Source of the DNA: Propionibacteriaceae bacterium
GTDB taxonomy: Bacteria > Actinomycetota > Actinomycetes > Propionibacteriales > Propionibacteriaceae
NCBI GenBank assembly: GCA_031262485.1
Contig: JAISHO010000028.1
Coordinates: 1-64,000 of the forward strand
Reading direction: 5' to 3'
Length of the DNA stretch: 64,000 bases
Numbering within the stretch: the stretch's first letter is position 1; each line of letters opens with the position of its first letter. This document shows positions 53,628 through 61,625 of this stretch, one piece after another. The position numbers and the translations under genes were made by a program. The notes below the pieces were generated by a model. The model did not search any database. It was not told the DNA's origin and saw only the letters and a program-made list of their open reading frames with translations.

Positions 53628-55868
53628 ATGAACGAGTCCCCCCTCGAGCAGACGGCTGATCCGACAGCCGACGCCTCTCCCCTTCTCACCGAGACGACGT
53701 CGGGCGACGCCGCAGAATCGACGGCGCCGGACGCCGCAGGATCGACGGCCGATCCCGATTCTGCCCCCACGGTCGTCGATTCGACCGCGGACGCCGCTGT
53801 GGCTCCGGTGGAGACAGATGATGTCGCCGTGGACGATAGCCCGTCGCCCACCGCCACCGACGAGACCTCGGCCAAGGACGAGTCCACGATCGACGACAAC
53901 GAAGCTGTCGTCGAACCCAGTGTCGCGAACGAAGACGCGCCCAGCGATGTGCCGGTCTCCGAAGCCACTCCCGCCGAGCCGGCCGACGTCACCGATGTGA
54001 CGCGGGCGGAGGCCCTGTGGTTCATGGCCTCCATGGCGGTGCCGCCCGGTGAGCCAGACGAGGCTTCCGACCGTTTCCCCTTGAGCGACGCCCTGAAACG
54101 GGTCGCCAAACAGGTCTCCGACGGACGCTGCGGGGTCGGCGCCGCCACCTATCTCCTCACCGATGAGGAGATCGGCACCGTCCATCGGGTCGATCTCGAC
54201 GACGCCGCCACCCTGCGCCGGCGCTGCGCACCCGCCCTCGTGCCGGCCGGCCGTTGGAGCGCCGAGACGGACGACGAACCGTCCACCCCCTTGACGGTGG
54301 GGCAACAGGTCGCCGTCAACACGGTGATCGGCGAGTGGGGACCGCGCCGGGGCGCCTGGTCGGTCACGACGCCGCTGGACGATCCCGCGACAACCCTCGC
54401 GTTGGCCCGCGATCTCGTCGCCGCCATCCTCGTGCGCTGGGCCGATGTCTTGACCGAGAGCGACGAGACCCCCACGCCCTGGGGCGACGACGCCGAGCGC
54501 GTCCTCCTCTGGCCGACCGCGGCGGCGGAGCATGGCGTCGTCATCCTCACTCCCGAAGACGCGACCGACGAGGCGATCGACTCCCTCGTCCAAGCCTTCG
54601 ACGGGCTGGCCCAGACGATCGACGCGGCCCCGGAGACCGCCGTCAAGGATGAGAAGACGGAGGAGGAGACCACGGTCGAGGAAGATCACGTTTCCCCCGA
54701 CGATGAGGCCGCGGTCGAGGTCGAGAAGGAAGTCGCGGCCGAAGAGGATCATGTTTTCCCCCATGATGAGGCCGAGGTCGAGCCTGCGGTCGAGGACGAG
54801 CCCGGAGAGGAAGGCGCCACCGACCCGACCTTCGCCGAACGCTGGGCCGCGGCGGTGGCGGAATACCGGGCCGCGCGGGCCGACGCCACCGCGATGGCCG
54901 AGGAGCGGACCCGCGCCGACGACTCGTTCACGGTGATCCGCGCCTTGTCGGAGGGGTTGGAGCAACTCGAGCGCGAGCATGTCTCGGCCGACGGCGTCGT
55001 CGCCTTGTGGGAGCGTTACGCCGTCGAGGCGGAGGCGCCCTTGGCCGAGGCGACTCAGATTCGCGACGAGGCCGCTCTCGCCTTCGAACGTCATCGCGCC
55101 CTCAAACCGGCCGGTTTGCATGGCCTCCTCGCCCGCGCGGAACGACAGGCCTGGCGGCAGCGCTCCGACGAGTTGCGCACCGATCTTGAGAACAAGGAAG
55201 AAGCGGTCGCGGCTGCCCGGGCCCGCTCCGCCGAGGTCGCCGACAACCTCGCCACCGCCCAGCAGTGGGCCGAGGCGGCGGAGGTCCGCTTCACTCCGAT
55301 CCACGAGCGGGTGGCGAGCGCGCGCGCCCTCTACGACGACAGCGAGGCCCGCTGGGGCGAGGCCGTCATCGACAGCGCCTGGTGGGACGACGACGCCTGG
55401 GCCGGGCAGAGCCGCCGCCAAAGGCGCGGTTTCTGGCTCGACGAGGAGTGGGATTCCACCCGCGGAGCCTGTTTCCAGGCCGCTCGTCGTCTCATCGCCA
55501 CGTTGGGATCCGGCTGCGCCACCCCGGTGCTCGTGGCCCGGCCCTCCGCCGTGGCCGCCGTCCTGCCGGCCGATTCCGCCGAATGCTTCGGCTGGCTCTT
55601 CCTCCTCGACGCCGGGCGCATGCCCCCCCAGGACGCCGCCGCCGCCATCTGGCACGCCCGCCACACGATCTCTTTCGGCGACGCGCGGGCCAGCGCGCCG
55701 CCCCGTGTCATCCTTCCCGCCGCCGAGAAGTTGATCTGCGACGTCCATCATGTCGGGCAGACGTGGTGCCCTTCGCGCGCCTCCGTCCATTCCCTCCTCG
55801 ATCGCACGACCCCCTTCGGCGTTTGGGTCGACGGGGAGCCCGGCTGGATCGGCGTCCCCGTCGCCTGA
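53628..55868 (+). CDS. Large acidic protein with coiled coil and a decayed SF1-helicase-like C-terminus
   Basis: The 746-residue protein starts with about 125 residues rich in Asp, Glu, Thr and Ala, continues with a globular part (125-330), an acidic linker, then a coiled coil (about 400-560) with Ala/Glu/Arg heptads. The last 150 residues read GWLFLLDAGRMPPQDAAAAIWHARHTISFGDARASAPP, similar in spacing to helicase motifs II (IIDEAGQ) and III (GDxxQxxP) of UPF1-like proteins, but the Asp-Glu pair and the Walker A loop are missing. I cannot assign a function. It lies directly after the EcsC-like gene. Confidence 0.6.
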   Translation: MNESPLEQTADPTADASPLLTETTSGDAAESTAPDAAGSTADPDSAPTVVDSTADAAVAPVETDDVAVDDSPSPTATDETSAKDESTIDDNEAVVEPSVANEDAPSDVPVSEATPAEPADVTDVTRAEALWFMASMAVPPGEPDEASDRFPLSDALKRVAKQVSDGRCGVGAATYLLTDEEIGTVHRVDLDDAATLRRRCAPALVPAGRWSAETDDEPSTPLTVGQQVAVNTVIGEWGPRRGAWSVTTPLDDPATTLALARDLVAAILVRWADVLTESDETPTPWGDDAERVLLWPTAAAEHGVVILTPEDATDEAIDSLVQAFDGLAQTIDAAPETAVKDEKTEEETTVEEDHVSPDDEAAVEVEKEVAAEEDHVFPHDEAEVEPAVEDEPGEEGATDPTFAERWAAAVAEYRAARADATAMAEERTRADDSFTVIRALSEGLEQLEREHVSADGVVALWERYAVEAEAPLAEATQIRDEAALAFERHRALKPAGLHGLLARAERQAWRQRSDELRTDLENKEEAVAAARARSAEVADNLATAQQWAEAAEVRFTPIHERVASARALYDDSEARWGEAVIDSAWWDDDAWAGQSRRQRRGFWLDEEWDSTRGACFQAARRLIATLGSGCATPVLVARPSAVAAVLPADSAECFGWLFLLDAGRMPPQDAAAAIWHARHTISFGDARASAPPRVILPAAEKLICDVHHVGQTWCPSRASVHSLLDRTTPFGVWVDGEPGWIGVPVA

Positions 55869-55954
55869 TCCGTGGGCGATCAGGGGCTATCCCTGTTCCC
55901 AGGGTTGGCCGGTCCCTCTATAGTCGTCATCTCAACACGAGAAGTGGAGACCCC

Positions 55955-56812
55955 ATGCCCGTTGAGATCCCGCCCCAGACGTGGCCGGTCTATCCCTTCG
56001 GGGGCCCGTGGTTCGCCTACATGCTCTTTCTCGCCGCTGTCGGGGTCGGTTTGCACCTCGTCCTCTCCCGGTTCGGGCCCGAGGGCCGGAGGCGCGGACT
56101 CATCATCGTCGGGTGTTTCAATGCCGTCCTCTTCACGGTGTACACGATCAATCTGACCCGCACCCCGGGCTACGATTTCAACATCTGGACGAACCTGCCC
56201 CTCCAGTTCTGTTCGCTCGTCAGCTGGGGCATCATCCCCGCCGCCGCCCTCCCCTACAAGACACTACGTGGGTTGTGTTATTTTCCGGGCGCTCTGGGCG
56301 GTTTCGCGGCGCTCGTCTCTCCGGCGCCGACGTTCCAGGGACGGTCGCTCTTCAGCTTGTTCAGCTTGGGGTTCTACGGCACTCACGGAATCAACGTCAT
56401 CGTCTCGATCCTCCTCGCCACGCTCGGCCTCTACATCCCTTCGTTCAAGGAAGCGGCGCGGATCACCTTCTGGTTCGTCGTCGGGCTGTGCTTGCCGATC
56501 TTCTTCCTCGACGTCGTCGGTCGAGCTTTCATCGACCCCACCATTAACTATTTCTATTTCTTCGATCCGGAGGGCGCGGGCATCCTCGTCGCGCTGCACA
56601 ATCTCATTCCCATCACGTTCGTCTACGAGATGCCGATCGTGCCGGTGGCCTACCTCTGCTTCGTCCTCCAAGCTGGAATCTACGTCTGGACGATGAAAGC
56701 CTTGGCGCGCCGCCGGGGCGATCCGCCCGAGGCCCCAGCCCGCGAAGACGGTGTCGTCCACGACCCTGGCGCCGCCGCCTTCCCCGGGACCGGTCTCGCC
56801 CCCAGCATGTGA
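55955..56812 (+). CDS. YwaF/TMEM164-type membrane protein
   Basis: The 285-residue protein has about seven hydrophobic spans and the TIGR02206/YwaF layout: FGGPWFAYMLFLAAVGVGLHL, a second-half NLPLQFCSLVSWG, and FLDVVGRAFIDPTINYFYFF. The eukaryotic TMEM164 homologue is an acyltransferase of plasmalogens; bacterial function is unknown. GAAGTGGAGA sits eight bases before the ATG. Confidence 0.78.
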   Translation: MPVEIPPQTWPVYPFGGPWFAYMLFLAAVGVGLHLVLSRFGPEGRRRGLIIVGCFNAVLFTVYTINLTRTPGYDFNIWTNLPLQFCSLVSWGIIPAAALPYKTLRGLCYFPGALGGFAALVSPAPTFQGRSLFSLFSLGFYGTHGINVIVSILLATLGLYIPSFKEAARITFWFVVGLCLPIFFLDVVGRAFIDPTINYFYFFDPEGAGILVALHNLIPITFVYEMPIVPVAYLCFVLQAGIYVWTMKALARRRGDPPEAPAREDGVVHDPGAAAFPGTGLAPSM

Positions 56813-56896
56813 CGTCTGCGCCGTCGACGACTCGCGATCTGCCGAGTTCCTCGTGGTCTGCCGGTCGAGGCCGCATCGGTCCTCGACCGACCGGGA

Positions 56897-56902
56897 TAGA
56901 CT
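56897..56902 (+). promoter_or_regulatory. Predicted -10 element (TAGACT), leaderless pheA start
   Basis: TAnnnT hexamer, seven-base spacer, GTG at 56910. Confidence 0.5.
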
Positions 56903-56909
56903 CAACGCC

Positions 56910-57833
56910 GTGCTGGGATATTTCGGGCCCGAGGGAACGTTCACTCATCAAGCTCTCGTCACCTATCTAGAACGCGAGGGCGATTCAGCGTCGGCGGAGG
57001 AGATCCGGCCGTATGCGACGGTCGGGGGGGTGCTCGACGCGGTCCGTTCGGGGGAGGTCAAGGCCGGGCTCGTGCCGATCGAGAATTCGATCGAGGGGGG
57101 TGTCTCGGCGACGATCGACAATCTCTCCGAGGGTCGCCCGCTCATCATCGTCGCCGAAGTGCTGTTGCCGATCCAGTTCGGACTCTACGTGCGCCCCGGC
57201 ACGACGCTTGAGGGGATCACGAAGATCATCACCCACCCCCATGCCGCCGCCCAGGTCCGCGGTTGGGTCTCGTCGCACCTGCCGGGCGCCGAGGTGACGA
57301 CGGAGGGCTCGACGGCCGCCGCCGCCGCCGAGGTGGCCACACCGGATTCCGCCTTCGACGCGGCTGTGTGCGCCGACGTGGCGGGGCGCCTCTACGGCTT
57401 GGAGCCCGCCGCCCGCGACATCGCCGACAACACGGATGCTGTCACTCGGTTCGTCCTCGTCTCGAAGCCGGGGCCGCCGCCGCCGCGCACCGGGCATGAC
57501 AAGACGTCCGTCATCCTCCACATGCGCGAGGATCATCCGGGCGCGTTGCGCGACATGCTCGAACAGTTCGCCTTGCGGGGGGTCAATCTGTGCCGCCTCG
57601 AATCTCGTCCGGCCAAGGACAAGTTGGGGAACTACTATTTCTCCATCGACGCGGAGGGGCATATCTCCGACGCGCGGATGGCCGAGGCGCTCGGCGGGTT
57701 GCACCGCACCTGCAAGAAAATCGACTTCCTCGGCTCGTATCCGCGGGCTGATCGCACGGAGCCGGTCGTCCAGGCGGGCTACCGTGATTCCGATTTCACC
57801 CGGGCCGCCACCTGGCTCGACGGCTTGCGCTGA
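56910..57833 (+). CDS. pheA: Prephenate dehydratase
   Basis: The 307-residue enzyme makes phenylpyruvate from prephenate in phenylalanine synthesis. It starts with GYFGPEGTFTHQAL, has VPIENSIEGGVSATIDNL and ITHPHAAAQVRGW, and ends with an ACT regulatory domain carrying the Phe-binding RLESRPAK. The GTG at 56910 fits the family's N-terminus; an upstream ATG at 56751 would add a non-conserved extension. Feedback inhibition by phenylalanine is expected. Confidence 0.94.
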   Translation: MLGYFGPEGTFTHQALVTYLEREGDSASAEEIRPYATVGGVLDAVRSGEVKAGLVPIENSIEGGVSATIDNLSEGRPLIIVAEVLLPIQFGLYVRPGTTLEGITKIITHPHAAAQVRGWVSSHLPGAEVTTEGSTAAAAAEVATPDSAFDAAVCADVAGRLYGLEPAARDIADNTDAVTRFVLVSKPGPPPPRTGHDKTSVILHMREDHPGALRDMLEQFALRGVNLCRLESRPAKDKLGNYYFSIDAEGHISDARMAEALGGLHRTCKKIDFLGSYPRADRTEPVVQAGYRDSDFTRAATWLDGLR

Positions 57834-58050
57834 CATCCGCCCTTGTGGGGCACTTACGTCAGACGTATGACGTTCGTCGTCACCTCGTCTCGTCGGGCAG
57901 CTCAACGTCGTCCTCACTCGCCGCACTCGTCGCGCGGCGCGCCCGTCGCGCACCGGAACAGTGCGCTCGACCCACTTTCCTCCACTCGTAGTTCTACAAC
58001 AATCGTTGACTCATCTCATGGATAGGAAACCTGGCGGAAACCTGGGCCGG

Positions 58051-58056
58051 TACATT
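58051..58056 (+). promoter_or_regulatory. Predicted -10 element (TACATT), leaderless ATP-grasp operon start
   Basis: TAnnnT hexamer, six-base spacer (GGCCCC), ATG at 58063. Confidence 0.6.
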
Positions 58057-58062
58057 GGCCCC

Positions 58063-59820
58063 ATGGCGAACCTGTTAGAAGGCTACGGGCAAGCGCTCCG
58101 GGCCACCGCTGAGCGGAATCGGTCGCCCCGGTTGCCCTATGACGAGATGTTCTCCGTCGGCGACGAGGCCGACCGGGACGAGGGCGTTCGCCCCTCGTAC
58201 GAGCAGCTCAACCGCACCTTCGCGGAGATGAGCGAGGACGAGATCCGGGGCCGGGCCGAGGCGCTCGCCTCCAGTTACCTCGCGCAAGGCGTCACCTTCG
58301 ATTTCGCCGGCGAGGAACGCCCCTTCCCCCTCGACGCCATTCCGCGGATCATCGCCGAGGACGAATGGGCCCATATCGAACGCGGCATCAAGCAGCGCGT
58401 CTCCGCCCTCGAGGCCTTCCTCGACGATGTCTACGGGCCGCAGGAGGCGGTGCGCGACGGCGCCATTCCGGCGCAGGTCATCGCGTCGTCGCCGAATTTC
58501 CTGCGTCAAGCGTGTGACATCGTCTCGGGCAACGGGGTGCGGGTGCACGTCGCCGGCATCGACCTCATCCGCGACGAGGAGGGCACGTGGCGCGTCCTGG
58601 AGGACAACGTCCGGGTGCCCAGCGGCGTCTCCTATGTCATCTCGAACCGCCAGGTCATGGCTCAGACATTGCCGGAGTTGTTCACCGAGATGACGGTGCG
58701 CGGGGTCGACGACTACCCGACCCGGCTGCTCGAGACCTTGCGGGCGAGCGCCCCGGACGGCGCCGACGAGCCGACCGTCGTCGTCCTCACCCCCGGCGTT
58801 TACAACTCTGCTTACTATGAGCACACGCTCTTGGCCCGCCTCATGGGCGTCGAGCTGGTCGAGGGGCGCGACCTGTTCTGCTCCGGCGGTTACGTGTGGA
58901 TGCGCACGACGCGTGGGCCACAACGTGTCGACGTCATCTATCGTCGCGTCGACGACGACTTCCTCGACCCGCTCCAGTTCCGGGCCGATTCGGTGCTCTC
59001 GGCCCCCGGGTTGTTGTTGGCCGCCCGGCTCGGGCACGTCACCCTCGCCAACGCCATCGGCAACGGCGTGGCCGACGACAAGCTCGTGTACACCTACATG
59101 CCGGATCTCATCCGCTACTACCTCCACGACGAGCCGATCATCCCCAACGTCGACACCTGGCGCCTCGAGGAGCCCGACGCTTTGGCCGAGGTGCTCGACC
59201 GGCTCGAAGAGTTCGTCGTCAAGCCGGTCGATGGGGCCGGTGGCAAGGGGCTCGTCGTCGGCGCCGTGGCCAGCCCGGTCGAACTCGACCAGTTGCGCTC
59301 CCGGCTGTTGAAGAACCCGCGCGGGTGGGTGGCGCAGCGCATCATCCAGCTCTCGACGATCCCCACGCTCGTCACCGAGGGAGTGCGGCCGCGTCACTCG
59401 GATCTGCGCCCCTTCGTCCTCAACCATGGCGACGACATCTGGGTGTTGCCCGGCGGGCTGACGCGTGTCGCCTTGCCGCAGGGCAGTCTCGTCGTCAACT
59501 CGAGCCAAGGCGGCGGTTCGAAGGACACCTGGGTCGTCGGCACCGACGAGGAGGAGCCGGCCACGCCCTCGGCGTCGATCACGCTGCACGCCTGGGCCTC
59601 GCGCTCCCATCGCCAGCAGCAAGCGGTGACGGATCCGGACGATCCAGCGCGCTTCGTCCAACAAATGCAACACCAGCAGCAGACGTCGTCTGACGAACGT
59701 CCGTGCGAAGGCGGTACGATCGCCGAAACTTCGCTGGCGCCGAGCGCTGGTGTCAATTCTGTGCCGCTTCACGTCGAACCGGATTTCACTAGGGAGAACG
59801 AGGAGGTGTCGTCATGTTGA
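58063..59820 (+). CDS. Circularly permuted ATP-grasp type 2 protein
   Basis: The 585-residue protein matches the family of mycobacterial Rv2411c: RAEALASSYLAQGVTFDF, LDDVYGPQEAVRDGAIP, VAGIDLIRDEEGTWRVLEDNVRVPSGVSYVI, and FVVKPVDGAGGKGLVVG. Its ATP-grasp motifs are permuted relative to classic ligases. The C-terminus is extended and Gln-rich. Such proteins are encoded with an alpha-E and a transglutaminase-like protein and are suggested to make or modify peptides. The ATG at 58063 follows a -10 hexamer by six bases. It overlaps the alpha-E gene by seven bases. Confidence 0.9.
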   Translation: MANLLEGYGQALRATAERNRSPRLPYDEMFSVGDEADRDEGVRPSYEQLNRTFAEMSEDEIRGRAEALASSYLAQGVTFDFAGEERPFPLDAIPRIIAEDEWAHIERGIKQRVSALEAFLDDVYGPQEAVRDGAIPAQVIASSPNFLRQACDIVSGNGVRVHVAGIDLIRDEEGTWRVLEDNVRVPSGVSYVISNRQVMAQTLPELFTEMTVRGVDDYPTRLLETLRASAPDGADEPTVVVLTPGVYNSAYYEHTLLARLMGVELVEGRDLFCSGGYVWMRTTRGPQRVDVIYRRVDDDFLDPLQFRADSVLSAPGLLLAARLGHVTLANAIGNGVADDKLVYTYMPDLIRYYLHDEPIIPNVDTWRLEEPDALAEVLDRLEEFVVKPVDGAGGKGLVVGAVASPVELDQLRSRLLKNPRGWVAQRIIQLSTIPTLVTEGVRPRHSDLRPFVLNHGDDIWVLPGGLTRVALPQGSLVVNSSQGGGSKDTWVVGTDEEEPATPSASITLHAWASRSHRQQQAVTDPDDPARFVQQMQHQQQTSSDERPCEGGTIAETSLAPSAGVNSVPLHVEPDFTRENEEVSSC

Positions 59821-60740
59821 GCCGTGTGGCCGAATCCTTGTTCTGGATCGGGCGTTACGTCGAGCGAGCCGATGGCACGGCTCGGATCCTCGACGTCCAC
59901 CTCCAACTCATGTTCGAGGACCCGATGATCGACGAGTCGACGGCCTGCCACTATCTTCTCTACGTCCTCGGCAGCCCGGAGGACGAGTCGATCACTCTGA
60001 CGAGCGCGGATGTCCTCTCCAAACTGGCGACCGACTTGGAGAGCACACCGTCGATCCGTTTCTCCCTCAACTCGGCTCGTGAGAATGCCCGCCGGGCCCG
60101 CGAGATCATCTCGACGGAGTTCTGGGAGTCGCTCAACACGATCACCCAACAGATGCCCCGCAAGGTCAAAGCCGACCGGATGCACGCGTTCTTCCATTGG
60201 GTGTGCGAGCGCACCGCGATGGCCACGGGCATCGCCCAGACGACGATGAGCCGCGACGAGGCCTACCAGTTCTACTCGGCCGGCATGAACCTTGAGCGGG
60301 CCGATATGACGGCTCGTCTGCTGGCGACGCGGGCGCACAGCCCCAACTGGACGACGCTGCTGCGCTCCTGCGGGGCTTACGAGTCGTGCCTGCGGACGTA
60401 TCGCGGTGTGCCGTCGATCCGCAACGCGGCCGAGTTCCTCCTGGTCGACCGGTTGTTCCCGCGTTCGGTCATGTATTCGCTCAACCGGGTGCTGACGGCG
60501 TTGACGAAGCTGGAGCCGCTCAGCGGGATGCCGGATCGCACGAACCGTCACGCCGATCCGCAGTGGATCGTCGGGCGGGCGATCAGCCAACTCGAATACC
60601 TCGCCGTCGACGAGATCATCGACGACTTGGCCGTCAAGATGGACGAGATCCAGGTGGCCACCTCCCGGGCCGCCGAAGCCATCAGCGAACGGTATTTCCC
60701 CGCCGACGCCGTTCCGACCTGGGTGGGAGAACAGACATGA
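59814..60740 (+). CDS. Alpha-E domain protein (DUF403)
   Basis: The 308-residue helical protein starts MLSRVAESLFWIGRYVERADGTARILDVHLQLM, the signature of the alpha-E family. It has ARRAREIISTEFWESLN and FYSAGMNLERADMTARLLATR, with conserved Arg/Glu/Asp that may form an active site. Homologues follow the ATP-grasp gene in most actinobacteria. The stop overlaps the next gene (ATGA). Confidence 0.92.
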   Translation: MLSRVAESLFWIGRYVERADGTARILDVHLQLMFEDPMIDESTACHYLLYVLGSPEDESITLTSADVLSKLATDLESTPSIRFSLNSARENARRAREIISTEFWESLNTITQQMPRKVKADRMHAFFHWVCERTAMATGIAQTTMSRDEAYQFYSAGMNLERADMTARLLATRAHSPNWTTLLRSCGAYESCLRTYRGVPSIRNAAEFLLVDRLFPRSVMYSLNRVLTALTKLEPLSGMPDRTNRHADPQWIVGRAISQLEYLAVDEIIDDLAVKMDEIQVATSRAAEAISERYFPADAVPTWVGEQT

Positions 60741-61594
60741 TGCGTTTACGTCTGAAGCATGTCGCCGGGTTCCGCTACTCCGGCATCGTCCACGCCTCGT
60801 ACAACGAGGCCCGGTTGCTGCCCAGCGACCTCGAGGGGCAACTCGTCTTGACGTCGCGCCTCAGCATCAAACCGCGCGCCGCGCAATACCCCTACACCGA
60901 CTATTTCGGCACGAACGTCGTCGCTTTCGAAGTGTTGACGCCGCACCAGGAACTGACCGTCGAGTCGGCCTGCCATGTCGAGACGAGCCGGGAGCGCCCC
61001 GGCGAGGAGCCCGCGGCCTCGAGCGCGACCTGGGAGGACCTCTCGTCCGATCGGTGTCGCGAGGTCCGTCTCATCGAATACTCCCGGCAATCGCGGCGCA
61101 CCCAGCCGGTTGACGAGGTCGTCGCGTTGGCTCAGCAGGCCGCCGCCGACGCCGAGACCCCCGCCCAAGCGGCCGAGGCAATCTGCCGCCTCGTCGGCAT
61201 GCGCATGGAGTACATGCCCGGTGTCACCGGCGTGAACTCGACCGCCGCCGAAGCGTGGGAGAAGGGCCGCGGCGTCTGCCAAGACATCACCCACATCGCC
61301 TTGGGGGCGCTGCGCTGCGCCGGCATCCCGGCCCGCTACGTCTCCGGCTACCTCCACCCCCGCCGCGACCCCAAGGTCGGCGAGACGGTCGAGGGCGAAT
61401 CCCACGCCTGGGTCGAGTACTACTGCGGCGACTGGATCGGCTTCGACCCCACCAACCTCATCACCATCGGAGACCGCCACATCCTCGTCGCCCGAGGCCG
61501 CGACTACGACGACATCGCCCCCATCCGAGGCGTCTACAACGGCGACGGAACATCCGAGATGTTCGTCAAGGTGGAGATCACCCGGGTCGCCTGA
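60737..61594 (+). CDS. Transglutaminase-like cysteine protease family protein
   Basis: The 285-residue protein combines a bacterial transglutaminase-like N-terminal beta domain (LRLKHVAGFRYSGIVHASYNEARLLP) with the catalytic core: Cys in GRGVCQDITHIALGALR, His in GESHAWVEYY and Asp in GFDPTN. The family is thought to cut or cross-link peptide bonds. It is the last gene of the three-gene operon. An alternative start is ATG 60740. Confidence 0.92.
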   Translation: MMRLRLKHVAGFRYSGIVHASYNEARLLPSDLEGQLVLTSRLSIKPRAAQYPYTDYFGTNVVAFEVLTPHQELTVESACHVETSRERPGEEPAASSATWEDLSSDRCREVRLIEYSRQSRRTQPVDEVVALAQQAAADAETPAQAAEAICRLVGMRMEYMPGVTGVNSTAAEAWEKGRGVCQDITHIALGALRCAGIPARYVSGYLHPRRDPKVGETVEGESHAWVEYYCGDWIGFDPTNLITIGDRHILVARGRDYDDIAPIRGVYNGDGTSEMFVKVEITRVA

Positions 61595-61625
61595 GGAGAA
61601 GCAGCACAAGACACAAGCACACCGT

